62,286 bases of DNA from Candidatus Cybelea septentrionalis (GTDB lineage: Bacteria > Vulcanimicrobiota > Vulcanimicrobiia > Vulcanimicrobiales > Vulcanimicrobiaceae), in NCBI GenBank assembly GCA_003158175.1, contig PMHJ01000007.1, positions 103,107 to 165,392 on the forward strand. The letters are read 5' to 3'. The position numbers and the translations under genes were made by a program. The notes under the pieces were generated by a model. That model saw nothing but the letters and a program-made list of their open reading frames with translations. It made no database searches and was not told where the DNA came from. This document shows positions 15,893 to 24,854 of this stretch, in pieces; the first letter of the stretch is position 1; each line of letters begins with the position of its first letter.

Positions 15893-16459
15893 TCATGAGG
15901 CTGACACGACTATGGCCGCCGCCATTGCGAGCTTGTGATCCTTGTTCCATGGCGGCCCGACCACCCTTCGCATACGGAGAAAGTGCGCGTCGAAGTTCTC
16001 GACGTGCAACGCTTGACTCGCCGCGCGCAACACGCTCTTTGCATCGTACCAGTAGACGGGCCAACCGCGCGCGGCCGCGGCGGCGGCCAGAGCCTCACGG
16101 TACATCACCCAGTCGGCGACGTTCCGTGCACGGTAGTCCCTGATTCGCTCGCCAACTGTGGGCGGAAGCGGAGGGCAGTTACGAAGGGCGACACCGAGAA
16201 TGGGCTGCACCGCCGTTGTGACGGCATCCAACGCAAGCACCGCATGCGTCTCCGCCGAAACGCGCACCCGCTCGACCAAAGCCACGGCCTCGTCGAGTGG
16301 GAGCGCCTGCCCTTCGTGATGATGGGGTAGCGCCGGCAGGCGGTCGTCCACAAGCTCTACGCGGCGGCGGTCGAGGAGCGTTCCATCGCGTGCCACCGTC
16401 ACGAGCACCGCCCAACCGCCGTGATCCGATACGCCGATAATACCGCCGTTGTTCGACAT
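15893..16459 (-). CDS. Conserved hypothetical protein with RNase-H-like opening
   Basis: 188 residues, soluble. It begins GGIIGVSDHGGWAVLVTVARDGTLLDRRRVEL, a strand-turn-strand with an Asp in the first strand, followed by ALDAVTTAVQPILGVALRNCPPLP and a DAKSVLRAAS..WNKDHKLAMAAAIV end. The opening and spacing of Asp residues suggest an actin/RNase-H-like fold, but I cannot name the family. GAGGTAA 6 bases before ATG 16459 sets the start. It is divergent from the YciF-like gene with ~190 bases between. Confidence 0.65.
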   Translation of the reverse strand: MSNNGGIIGVSDHGGWAVLVTVARDGTLLDRRRVELVDDRLPALPHHHEGQALPLDEAVALVERVRVSAETHAVLALDAVTTAVQPILGVALRNCPPLPPTVGERIRDYRARNVADWVMYREALAAAAAARGWPVYWYDAKSVLRAASQALHVENFDAHFLRMRRVVGPPWNKDHKLAMAAAIVVSAS

Positions 16460-16650
16460 GATGTTACCTCGCATGGAGAACAGACCAGACTGCTTTAAGA
16501 ACGCTCCGGGATTTCACCCAATTGCAGAAGGAGTCCGTCCTGAAAAGATTTGCGCGTGCCCAATCTTAGAGCTCGAGGTTTAGTTTATGGAGCTATCGGC
16601 TATAAAGCGGAGGCACTTAACGACTCTCTTCCAAAGAGAAAGGCTTAATC

Positions 16651-17142
16651 TTGATCAAGACGCTCAACGACCTGTTTTACGAAACCCTTCGAGACATGTT
16701 CTATGCGGAGAAGAAGATTCTCCGGACACTTCCAAAATTGGCAAGAGCCGTTAACTCGGACGATCTGCGCGAGGCGTTCCTGCACCATCGGGACGAAACC
16801 GAAGGACAAGTTGAACGGATCGAGCGCGTCTTCGAGATTATCGGCAAACCGGCGCGCGGAAAGACTTGCGACGCCATCGACGGTATCCTCGAGGAGGGCA
16901 ATGAGGTCATGGCAGACTTCAAAGGCAACCCGGCGTTGGATGCCGGTCTTCTAGCAGGAGCGCAAGCGGTCGAGCACTATGAGATATCCCGCTACGGCAC
17001 GCTGATCGCTTGGGCCAAAGTAATGCGACTGTCGGAGATTCCGCCTCTCTTGCAAGAAACGCTCGAGCAGGAAATCAAGGCCGACGAACTACTGACGAAA
17101 ATCGCGAAGACGGCTGTCAACGCCGCGGCAGCTGTAAAATAG
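16651..17142 (+). CDS. YciE/YciF-like ferroxidase family protein (DUF892)
   Basis: 163 residues. LNDLFYETLRDMFYAEKKIL, LREAFLHHRDETEGQVERIERVFE, AGAQAVEHYEISRYGTL and LLQETLEQEIKADELL carry the Glu and His pattern of the DUF892 four-helix ferritin-like family, in which E-x-x-H pairs bind two irons. These proteins are often stress-induced. TTG 16651 is the start because the family begins I/L-x-x-LNDLF; AAAGG lies 6-10 bases upstream. It sits 70 bases before the pyrophosphatase gene and may share its transcript. Confidence 0.88.
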   Translation: MIKTLNDLFYETLRDMFYAEKKILRTLPKLARAVNSDDLREAFLHHRDETEGQVERIERVFEIIGKPARGKTCDAIDGILEEGNEVMADFKGNPALDAGLLAGAQAVEHYEISRYGTLIAWAKVMRLSEIPPLLQETLEQEIKADELLTKIAKTAVNAAAAVK

Positions 17143-17212
17143 TTATTCGCCAAGCCAAGCTGAACGCTAGTAGCCGGACGCTTGGCTTTCCCGTGGCTGG
17201 GTAAGAGGCGTT

Positions 17213-17779
17213 ATGGCCATAAACGCGACCCATTACGACTACATCCCGGCGCTTCCGAATACCAAGAAAAAACGCAATCGCATCGTAAATGCCATTATCG
17301 AGACGCCGAAGGCAAGCCGGCATAAGTATGCGTTAATGCCCGAATACGGCATTATTGCGTTTCATGACGTGCTTCCGGAGGATTTGGAGTGGCCCTACGA
17401 TTATGGCTTCATTCCGCAAACGCTGGCGCCCGATAAGGATCCTGTGGACATCCTGGTTGTAAATCGCGACGGACTATTTTCAGGTTGCCTCATCCAGGCG
17501 CGCGTAATCGGTGCGGTTCGTGAGACGAAGGATGGGATTGAAAACGATCGTCTGATTGCCGTTCCGTTACCTAGCCCGGGGACGCCGCTTACCACCGACG
17601 CGTATACGGAGATCTCAGACCTGCCTAAGGACGTACTTGAGGGAATTAAGAGTTTTTTGGTACGCTATTCCTCGGGACAGGGGCACACAATAAAGATCAG
17701 CGCCGTTGTCGGGGCGCGGGACGCGATGAAAACCATTGCGAATGGCCGCAGGAAGTTCAAGAAGAAGAGGCCTCAGTAG
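17213..17779 (+). CDS. ppa: Inorganic pyrophosphatase, soluble family I
   Basis: 188 residues, the usual bacterial size. The signature DKDPVD (D74, D76, D79) binds the catalytic magnesium; YPYDYGF-type WPYDYGFIPQT (60-70) and the E-x-x-K-x-s-r-x-K-Y start of the fold are also present. It hydrolyses PPi to phosphate in the cytoplasm, pulling biosynthetic reactions forward. A long basic N terminus and a KKKRPQ tail are unusual. AAGAGG precedes the ATG. Its last bases overlap the end of the opposite gene at 17773. Confidence 0.92.
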   Translation: MAINATHYDYIPALPNTKKKRNRIVNAIIETPKASRHKYALMPEYGIIAFHDVLPEDLEWPYDYGFIPQTLAPDKDPVDILVVNRDGLFSGCLIQARVIGAVRETKDGIENDRLIAVPLPSPGTPLTTDAYTEISDLPKDVLEGIKSFLVRYSSGQGHTIKISAVVGARDAMKTIANGRRKFKKKRPQ

Positions 17780-18999
17780 AAAAACTGTCGGAGTTGCGTG
17801 AAGCCCTGGCCGCCTAATGCCCAACCCATCCGTTTGGTGGGATTGATTGCGGGTGCCGGTTCGTCCAGACCAAACGGAAAGCCAGTGATGGTCTCGATGA
17901 GATTGCCGCTCTCGTCGTACACGACGATCGCGCTCCCTTGACTCCCGTTGCAATAGAGATAGTCCGTCACCAGGAAGAGGTGGTGCACCGGGTCGTTTGC
18001 GATCCCGGTACCGCTGTTTTCCTCGCTTTCAGGTCCCGTGCACGGAAGCTGAACGGCGATCCCAGTTTGCTTGGTCAGATCGTAGAACTGGACTTGAGCG
18101 TTCAATTGCGTCGTTGTCGCGGCCATGCCGGTGTTCGGATCGACGGCTAAACCATTTACGAGGCCGGCACCGTAAAGGCCAGCGTTGATTCCGTTAAAGC
18201 TCGTTTCTTTCCCCGTTTTCAGGTTAATCAACACGTTGAGCGGTGCGACGGTCCCGCCGTGGCCGCCGTTCGGCGAGAGGGCAAAGACCGCTTCGTAGGC
18301 CGCCGTATATTCGCCGATCTGCGGCTCGTTCGCCCCGCCGAAGAGATTCGCGTCGAGATGAAAGACGGTGCTCGTGTTCGCCGCAACGTTCGAGACGACG
18401 AGATCCGGTCGATCCTGTTTCTTGAGTTCGACGCCGAAGAGGACCGCGGTCGGTGTGGACTGGTTTTCAGCCGCCTCTTGAATATCAGTGTCCTTTACGG
18501 GGGGCGTCCACGCTCCTGTGAACTTCTTGGCTGTCACGGGCTTCAGCACGTCGTAGCGTCGAATGAGCGAGCCCTTCCGCCTGACATAGTCCGTAACCAG
18601 TCCGACGTCGCCCGCAAAGATTCCGTCAACGCCGTACTCGGTTCGCGTCCCTTGACGTCTTGCGAATAAACTGGTGATCTTGCCCGAGTTTTCGTCGAAC
18701 GTCTGAACGGAGACGAGCGCCTGGCTACCCGACGTCGTCTGTGCACTAGCGAGGAGGCCGTCGTTGCCGCTCTGATCGATGTCGAAGCCGAAGATTTGGC
18801 CGCCGTCTTTGGTCGAAAGCACCCCTCCAAGGCCGACCTTATGGGCGGGACGAGACGCCCCGCCGGTCGTGGCATCTGAGGCTTGTGTAAGCGTCGGACC
18901 GAGTTGCGATTGCCCGATGCAGCTCACTAGAAATACTGGTACCGCGCAAACCCATACTAGGTACCGGCGGATCCAAGAAGAAGCCACGTCGATTTCCAT
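17773..18999 (-). CDS. Propeller-like surface lipoprotein
   Basis: About 408 residues. The lipobox is FLVSCIGQ. The mature part alternates short strands with ITSLFARRQG, RPDLVVSNVAANTSTVFHLDANL, VNGLAVDPNTGMAAT, QVQFYDLTKQTG, HHLFLVTDYLYCNG and SAIVVYDESGNLIETI, as in loose NHL/YVTN propellers. No catalytic signature seen. ATG 18999 with AAGG a few bases upstream is chosen; the frame extends 27 bases further. Seven bases overlap the convergent ppa gene. Confidence 0.7.
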   Translation of the reverse strand: MEIDVASSWIRRYLVWVCAVPVFLVSCIGQSQLGPTLTQASDATTGGASRPAHKVGLGGVLSTKDGGQIFGFDIDQSGNDGLLASAQTTSGSQALVSVQTFDENSGKITSLFARRQGTRTEYGVDGIFAGDVGLVTDYVRRKGSLIRRYDVLKPVTAKKFTGAWTPPVKDTDIQEAAENQSTPTAVLFGVELKKQDRPDLVVSNVAANTSTVFHLDANLFGGANEPQIGEYTAAYEAVFALSPNGGHGGTVAPLNVLINLKTGKETSFNGINAGLYGAGLVNGLAVDPNTGMAATTTQLNAQVQFYDLTKQTGIAVQLPCTGPESEENSGTGIANDPVHHLFLVTDYLYCNGSQGSAIVVYDESGNLIETITGFPFGLDEPAPAINPTKRMGWALGGQGFTQLRQFFY

Positions 19000-19124
19000 A
19001 GCAAACCTTGCGACAGAATGTCGCAAACGTACGAGAATTTGATAAGGAATCTCTGAATTGCCCGCGCTGGGCTGGCCGGCGCACTGGCTGCTTGCGGGGA
19101 CCGAATTTCGGGAAGATACATCGC

Positions 19125-19721
19125 ATGTTGAGCCGCCGCCGCTTTTTCTTCCGCGCCGCCATCTCCACGCTGGCGGCGGAGGTTGCGCTCCATTTTCGAG
19201 CCGCGGCGCAACGGCTGCCGACGGTGCGTCCCAATGATGCCGCCGCGGGGACCTCTGCTGCGCGTGCCATCACGATCAACGTCAACGGCGTCGAGCGGAC
19301 GATGAGGGTCGAGCCGCGGGTCACGCTGCTCGACGCGCTGCGCGACCGCCTCGGACTTACGGGCACCAAGAAAGGCTGCGATCAGGGAACCTGCGGCGCG
19401 TGCACCGTGATGGTCAACGGCCGGCGCATCGATTCGTGCTTGACCCTCGCCGTGATGCACACGGGCGATCGCATCGTCACCGTCGAGGGAATCGCGCAAA
19501 ATGGGTCCCTTCATCCGGTTCAGCGCGCCTTCATCACGCACGACGGTTTTCAGTGCGGCTTCTGTACGCCGGGACAGATCGTCTCGGCCGTTGCGCTCCT
19601 CAACGAAGGCAAGAGGCTCGACCGCGACACCATCCGTACCGAGATGAGCGGTAACCTCTGCCGCTGCGGTTGTTATCCGCACATCGTCGACGCAGTGCTC
19701 GAGGCGGCTGGAACGTCGTGA
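19125..19721 (+). CDS. paoA: Periplasmic aldehyde oxidoreductase, 2Fe-2S subunit
   Basis: 198 residues. A twin-arginine signal (SRRRFFFRAAIS) begins the protein. The plant-type ferredoxin cluster uses C85, C90, C93 and C105 (GCDQGTCGAC), and the second 2Fe-2S cluster uses C144, C147, C179 and C181 (CGFCTPG and CRCGC). This is the electron-transfer subunit of the xanthine oxidase family, and the neighbours identify the PaoABC (YagTSR) subgroup, which oxidises aldehydes in the periplasm after Tat export of the folded complex. The GTGA overlap with paoB shows an operon. Confidence 0.9.
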   Translation: MLSRRRFFFRAAISTLAAEVALHFRAAAQRLPTVRPNDAAAGTSAARAITINVNGVERTMRVEPRVTLLDALRDRLGLTGTKKGCDQGTCGACTVMVNGRRIDSCLTLAVMHTGDRIVTVEGIAQNGSLHPVQRAFITHDGFQCGFCTPGQIVSAVALLNEGKRLDRDTIRTEMSGNLCRCGCYPHIVDAVLEAAGTS

Positions 19722-20695
19722 ACCCGTTCCGTTACGCGAGGCCATCGAGCCCGTCCGCGGCCTTCACCGACTTCGCCGGCGAGCGGCGCGCACGCTACGT
19801 CGCGGGCGGCACGAACATCCTCGATCTCATGAAGATCGAAGTCGAGTCGCCTCCGCTGCTCATCGACATCAACGCGCTTGCGTTAGCCTCGATCGAGGTG
19901 ACCGGCGATGCGATTCACGTCGGCGCGCTCGCACGCCTGACGGACGTTGCGGAGAACGAGCAGGTTCGCACGCATTTGCCACTGGTCGCGATCGCGCTCG
20001 AAGAGAGCGCGTCGCCGCAGTTGCGAAACATGGCGACGATCGGCGGTAACCTCCTGCAGCGCACGCGCTGCCCGTACTTTCGCGATACGGCCACGCCCTG
20101 CAACAAACGTGCGCCGAAAAGCGGTTGCGGCGCGTTGGGCGGAGAGCTCCGTCGCGAAGCCGTGCTGGGCACAAGCGAGCATTGTATCGCGACGCACGCC
20201 TCCGATCTAGCCGTGGCGCTTGCGGCGCTCGATGCGACGGTACACGTTACCGGCCTATCGGGCAATCGGGAGATCGCGCTGCACGATTTCTATCGCCTTC
20301 CGGGCGACACGCCGCACGTCGAAACCTCGCTAGGTCCCGGCGAGTTGATCGTCGCTGTCTCGTTACCGCTGCTGAGCTATGGCGCGCGTTCCACCTACCT
20401 CAAAGTGCGCGACCGCGCGCAATACGACTTCGCTCTGGCATCGGCGGCCGTAGCGCTCGATCTGAGCGGCAAGACGATTCGTCAAGCGAGGGTCGCGCTG
20501 GGCGGCGTCGCGACCATCCCATGGCGATCGCTGCAGGCCGAAGCCCTTCTGCGAAATGCGGCGGCGAGCCGCGACACGTTCGAGAGAGCGGCGGACGCGG
20601 CGCTCGCCGAGGCGCGCGGGCGGGGCGGCAACGACTATAAGATCCCGCTCGCGAAGCGCACGCTCGTGCGCGCCTTGGAGATTGCGGCGGCATGA
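19718..20695 (+). CDS. paoB: Periplasmic aldehyde oxidoreductase, FAD subunit with extra Fe-S motif
   Basis: 325 residues. The FAD-binding start is FRYARPSS..YVAGGTNILDLMK. The insert RTRCPYFRDTATPCNKR and SGCGAL followed by GTSEHCIATH holds the four Cys that bind a 4Fe-4S cluster in E. coli PaoB and in few other flavin subunits, so the subgroup assignment is firm. It passes electrons from the 2Fe-2S clusters to an acceptor through FAD. GTG 19718 overlaps the paoA stop and the gene end overlaps paoC (ATGA). Confidence 0.92.
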   Translation: MNPFRYARPSSPSAAFTDFAGERRARYVAGGTNILDLMKIEVESPPLLIDINALALASIEVTGDAIHVGALARLTDVAENEQVRTHLPLVAIALEESASPQLRNMATIGGNLLQRTRCPYFRDTATPCNKRAPKSGCGALGGELRREAVLGTSEHCIATHASDLAVALAALDATVHVTGLSGNREIALHDFYRLPGDTPHVETSLGPGELIVAVSLPLLSYGARSTYLKVRDRAQYDFALASAAVALDLSGKTIRQARVALGGVATIPWRSLQAEALLRNAAASRDTFERAADAALAEARGRGGNDYKIPLAKRTLVRALEIAAA

Positions 20696-22773
20696 GTCAA
20701 CCGCTCGTCGGCGCGCCGCACGACCGCGTCGAAGGCCCGGAAAAGGTCACCGGCGAGGCGCGATATACGGCCGACGTTGTCATCGAAGGTCTGGTGCACG
20801 CCGCCGTCGTCCCGAGTGGCATCGCCAACGGCCGCATCGTCGCCGTCGACGATTCAGAGGCGCGCGCGGCGCCCGGCGTGATTGAAGTGATGACGCATCA
20901 CAACGCGCCGCGAGTAAGTGCGGCCAAGCCCGCCGATAGCGATTCTTTGCTCTTTCTCCTTCAGAACGACCGCATCGAGTTCGATCGCCAGCCCATCGCC
21001 GTCGTGATCGCTCAAAGCCTTGAAGAAGCGACGTATGCCGCGCAACTGCTCCACGTCCGCTACGAGGCGGACCATCCCGAAACGAACTTCGACGCCGCGC
21101 CGCGCTACGTTCCCAAGGAGATCTTCGGAGAGCCGGCGACGCACCAGCGCGGCGATCCCGAAAAAGCGTTCGCCACGGCGCCGGTGCGAATCGAGCAGAC
21201 GTATCGCACGCCGACCGAGCATCACAACCCGATGGAGACGCACGGGACCGTCGCGCAGTGGAACGGCGAGCATTTGACGCTGCACGATTCCAGCCAATGG
21301 GCCTTCGGGGTGCAGCGCCGGATAGCCAAAGTCTTCGGTATCGACGCCGAGCAGGTTCGGGTCATCGTACCGTACGTCGGCGGCGCGTTCGGTTCGAAGG
21401 GACAGATGTGGTCGCACGTAGCGCTCGCTGCGATGGCGGCCAAACTCGTGGGCCGTCCGGTCAAGCTGATCGTCACGCGCCCGCAGATGTTCGGATGGGT
21501 CGGCCATCGGCCGCAGACCGAGCAACGCGTCGCGCTCGGGGCGCAGCGCGACGGGCGTCTCGTGTGCGTCACGCACGACGTCTTGAGCGAAACCAGCGTC
21601 TCGGACGAGTTCGTCGAGCCCTGCGCCGTGTTCAGCCGCGATCTCTATGCGGTCGAAAACTACGGGATGTCGCACGCACTGCCGCGTCTCAATATCAGCA
21701 AGCCGACCTATCAGCGCGGGCCCGGCGAGTCGACCGGCTCGTTCGCGATGGAATCGGCGATGGACGAACTCGCCTACGAGATCGATATCGATCCGCTGGA
21801 GCTGCGGTTGCGTAACTACTCGGAGCGCCAGCCCGATTCCGGCAAACCCTACAGCAGCAAACAATTGCGGCAATGCTACGCACGTGCCGCCGAACGTTTC
21901 GATTGGGGTCGCCGCGTCCCGCAGCCGCGCTCGATGAACGAGGGCCGGCTATTGCTTGGGCTCGGCATGGCGACCGCTTCGCGCAACACGCATCGCACTG
22001 CTGCCAAAGTCCGCATTCGGGCCAACTCCGACGGTACCGTCGTCGTTGCCTGCGGAACGATCGAGCAGGGTTGCGGTTCGCCAACCGTCTACGCGCAGTT
22101 GGCCTCCGAGATTCTCGAAATACCGTTCGAACGCGTTCGCTTTGAGTTCGGAGACACCAACTTACCCGAAGCCCCACTGGCCGCGGGCTCGCAGACATCC
22201 GGAAGCGTTGGCTCCGTCGTCGTCAAGGCGGCAACGTGGTTGCGCGATAAGATCGCCGACCTCGGCGGTACAATCCCGCCAAACGGCATCGTGCTCGATG
22301 TCGCCGACGAACCGGGCGAAAATGACGAATCCTATGCGACGCAAGCCTTCGGCGCGCAGTTCGCGCAAGTCGTCGTGGATCCCGATACCGGTGAAGTGCG
22401 TGTCGTGCGCTTCGTGGGCGCCTTCGATGGCGGACGGATTCTCAACGCGAAGACGGCGAACAGCCAGTTCGTGGGCGGCATCGTCTGGGGTATCAGCATG
22501 GCGCTTTTCGAAAAGACGCGCTACGACGCACGCACGGCCCGCATTATGAATGCAAATCTGAGCGATTATCTCGTACCGACCAACGCCGACATTCCCAATC
22601 CCGAGGTCATCGCGATCGAAGCCGACGATCCGCATATTAATCCCGCGCACGTGAAAGGCATCGGCGAGGTCGGCATCACGGGCGCGGCAGCCGCGGTCGC
22701 CAACGCCGTCTACCACGCGACGGGCGTCCGCGTTCGCGATCTGCCGATCACCCCCGACAAACTGTTGGTATAG
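20692..22773 (+). CDS. paoC: Periplasmic aldehyde oxidoreductase, molybdopterin subunit
   Basis: 693 residues, near the ~730 of PaoC. It opens VGAPHDRVEGPEKVTGEARYTAD. Cofactor-binding stretches include YVGGAFGSKG, RPVKLIVTRPQMF, YQRGPGESTGSFAMES and GCGSPTVYAQ, and the active-site Glu lies in GIGEVGITGAAAAVANA near the C terminus. It carries the Mo-MCD or MPT cofactor and performs aldehyde hydroxylation. As in the Pao system it has no signal of its own and would be carried by the paoA Tat signal. The maturation factor paoD is not in the window. Confidence 0.92.
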   Translation: MSQPLVGAPHDRVEGPEKVTGEARYTADVVIEGLVHAAVVPSGIANGRIVAVDDSEARAAPGVIEVMTHHNAPRVSAAKPADSDSLLFLLQNDRIEFDRQPIAVVIAQSLEEATYAAQLLHVRYEADHPETNFDAAPRYVPKEIFGEPATHQRGDPEKAFATAPVRIEQTYRTPTEHHNPMETHGTVAQWNGEHLTLHDSSQWAFGVQRRIAKVFGIDAEQVRVIVPYVGGAFGSKGQMWSHVALAAMAAKLVGRPVKLIVTRPQMFGWVGHRPQTEQRVALGAQRDGRLVCVTHDVLSETSVSDEFVEPCAVFSRDLYAVENYGMSHALPRLNISKPTYQRGPGESTGSFAMESAMDELAYEIDIDPLELRLRNYSERQPDSGKPYSSKQLRQCYARAAERFDWGRRVPQPRSMNEGRLLLGLGMATASRNTHRTAAKVRIRANSDGTVVVACGTIEQGCGSPTVYAQLASEILEIPFERVRFEFGDTNLPEAPLAAGSQTSGSVGSVVVKAATWLRDKIADLGGTIPPNGIVLDVADEPGENDESYATQAFGAQFAQVVVDPDTGEVRVVRFVGAFDGGRILNAKTANSQFVGGIVWGISMALFEKTRYDARTARIMNANLSDYLVPTNADIPNPEVIAIEADDPHINPAHVKGIGEVGITGAAAAVANAVYHATGVRVRDLPITPDKLLV

Positions 22774-22943
22774 GACCGCTTAGGTTCGAGTTCGAGAATC
22801 TCTGAACGCGAAAAGTACACGGGACCGGGATGATCGTCCGAGAGTGCCCACTTCACAAGAGATTCCCATTCTAGTACGGTATACAGGTTCGAGAAGCAGT
22901 CTGCCCGCAGCTTACCGGGCTGGAGCTGCTGGAAGGAATCGAC

Positions 22944-23666
22944 ATGGCTCGCAGATTGAGTTTCGGTTTTGTTTTTATATTAGCGGCGGCATTCGTCGTC
23001 GCTGCTTGTGGACGCCAAGTGACACCGAACCCGGCTGGCTTGGGACCGGGCGGCGCTCCCCCGGGCTATGTAGCGATCCACTATGACGTCGAATCTCCCT
23101 TCAACTTCTCGAACTATCAGTACATGATTGTCTTCAACACAACCGGAAGCGGAGTGACGCCATCGACTGACACCGCACAAACGAATTGGGCGGGTTATTC
23201 GTTTGCCTTGATCGCGTTAGGCACCGGCGGGGCATCGTATGCGGAGGCCGGGGAGTACATTCCAAGCCAGAACCCTCATGCTCCTCCGGGATTTCTGAAG
23301 CTCGGGACGACGCCTAACCAGCTTTCGTATAATCCGAACAGCAACGGTCAGGGCACCGAGTTCTCGATGATCGCTCAAAAATCCATCATCAGAGGCTACG
23401 CTTCACCGTCGCCGAGCGCCAGTCCGAGCAACGTCTGGACATTCAACGCGTTCGTCTCGGAGCCCAGCCAGGGCCAGTGGTATTTCGCCGATTCGATGGG
23501 AGCGGGCGGCCCGATTGACCCGCAGTACGTCTCGCCGCGGCTTTGCATGACCGAGCCCTTCGACAACACCTACTACGCGTCCGATCTCCACGTATCGGAC
23601 CCCACCGCGGAGATCGTGAGCGTCGAGCTCTCCAACAACCCCGTTAGACCAACAGCCTGTCCATAA
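22944..23666 (+). CDS. Lipoprotein of unknown function
   Basis: 240 residues. The lipid Cys is in VVAACGRQ. The mature protein is beta-rich with IHYDVESPFNFSNYQYMIVFNTTGSG, a repeated PSPSASPSNVW linker and WTFNAFVSEPSQGQWYFADSMGAGG. I recognise no family, but it reads as an extracytoplasmic domain of the kind common in this genome. AAGGAA sits 7-8 bases before the ATG. The 170 bases upstream hold no feature I can name. Confidence 0.68.
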   Translation: MARRLSFGFVFILAAAFVVAACGRQVTPNPAGLGPGGAPPGYVAIHYDVESPFNFSNYQYMIVFNTTGSGVTPSTDTAQTNWAGYSFALIALGTGGASYAEAGEYIPSQNPHAPPGFLKLGTTPNQLSYNPNSNGQGTEFSMIAQKSIIRGYASPSPSASPSNVWTFNAFVSEPSQGQWYFADSMGAGGPIDPQYVSPRLCMTEPFDNTYYASDLHVSDPTAEIVSVELSNNPVRPTACP

Positions 23667-23760
23667 AAAACCGCTCTTCCATCGGCGCATATTGTGAGTG
23701 TCGAAGGAACCAATAAACCAGCTACCCGGCGCCATGTTCGTAAGAAGGAGTGAAAGTATC

Positions 23761-24532
23761 GTGACGTTCCATTCGCGAGCAGTGAACGCTGGGCAAATCG
23801 TGTTAGCGATGTTACTGATCCTTGGAGGGTGCAAAGGCGGCCGACTAGTCCGGGCGCGCCAGCATGGGTGGTAAGCGCGAAAAGCTCCCCACAATTGCTG
23901 TGCGTTCCAAGTGTCGCCATCCCGCCAGGCGGCATCTTTGAATTTAAGCTCTCGAGCACACGCCTGCGAACAATTGAAAAGGGCATCAGCTATCCGGAAG
24001 GGGCCGCCATCGACGGATCAGGGACGCTCTGCGTTCTTAACCTTAAGGGTCTGCAGAGCGTCACGGAGTACGCACTAGGCACAACAACGCTTTTAAGGAC
24101 GGTCACTCGAGGAATCAGCACTCAGCCCATTGGTATGGGGGTCGATGAAGCCGGGAACTTATGGGTCTTAAACTTCGACGGCCCACTTGTTCGATATAAG
24201 GCTGGGACTGTCGATCCAGAATTCGCAACGTATAGCTGGCTCTTGTGCCGGAGGCATAGGTTATAGTACGGGTCCTAAGGCATTGGCCGTTGATACCTTC
24301 GGCACGCCTACGTTGGAGTAACCTGCGGAAGTTACTCAGGTCCTCAACATGCGGTCGTTCGCGAGTACGATAGTTCGCACTCGGTCGCCGGACGATCGTT
24401 GTACCTTCTAACGAAACACCCTCGACAACTCGGACGGATAGCTCAGGACGCCTCTACCTTTGTTTCACCGACAACTCTGACAAAGGGCGCGTAGGAATAG
24501 CCGAATATGATCGAGGCGCAACAAAGTCGTAG
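23761..24532 (+). pseudogene. Broken NHL/YVTN propeller lipoprotein
   Basis: A GTG at 23761 opens a signal with lipobox LILGGC, but that frame ends at 23874. A second frame carries GGIFEFKLSSTRLRTIEKG, SYPEGAAIDGSGTLCVLNLKG and IGMGVDEAGNLWVLNF, clear propeller blades, up to 24266. Beyond several more shifts the coherent end SGRLYLCFTDNSDKGRVGIAEYD stops at TAG 24530-24532. Together they describe one lipoprotein gene with at least three frame disruptions. It could instead be one gene with several assembly indels. Confidence 0.65.
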
Positions 24533-24782
24533 CCATAGGAGCTGTTTCCGCTAGGCCCACTAGCGCCGCTGGCGGTGACCGTAATGGCGCCACATTTTTC
24601 GGCACGACGAAGCTCTGCGGCGCACCAGTGAATTTGAAAGGTTTTGAATGCTCCTTGCGGTCCCGCGCTTGCGGTATCGCGTTCGGCGCGCCGAACGGCG
24701 GCTGCGATCCCCCGCATCCCACGAGCATTGCTGCAGCTACGTAGCCGCCGAGCGCGTAGTGATTAAGATTCGAGGTTCTCAT
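24454..24782 (-). pseudogene. Truncated and frameshifted Gly-rich surface lipoprotein
   Basis: The N terminus is intact: MRTSNLNHYALGGYV, lipobox MLVGCGG, then FKFTGAPQSFVVPKNV. The expected continuation, AITVTASGASGPSGNSS, is in another frame, so one shift lies near 24590. Shortly after, at about 24530, similarity ends where the opposite-strand remnant begins, suggesting a deletion junction. The TGAPQSF-x-VP-x-x-V-x-x-x-TVTA pattern belongs to Gly-rich secreted domains. Confidence 0.6.
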
Positions 24783-24854
24783 TTTGCGATGCTCCTGAAG
24801 TCTGGACGGGCGGCTGAGTAGGTTCGCTCCGTCGTGCCGGGACGAAACGGTGGG

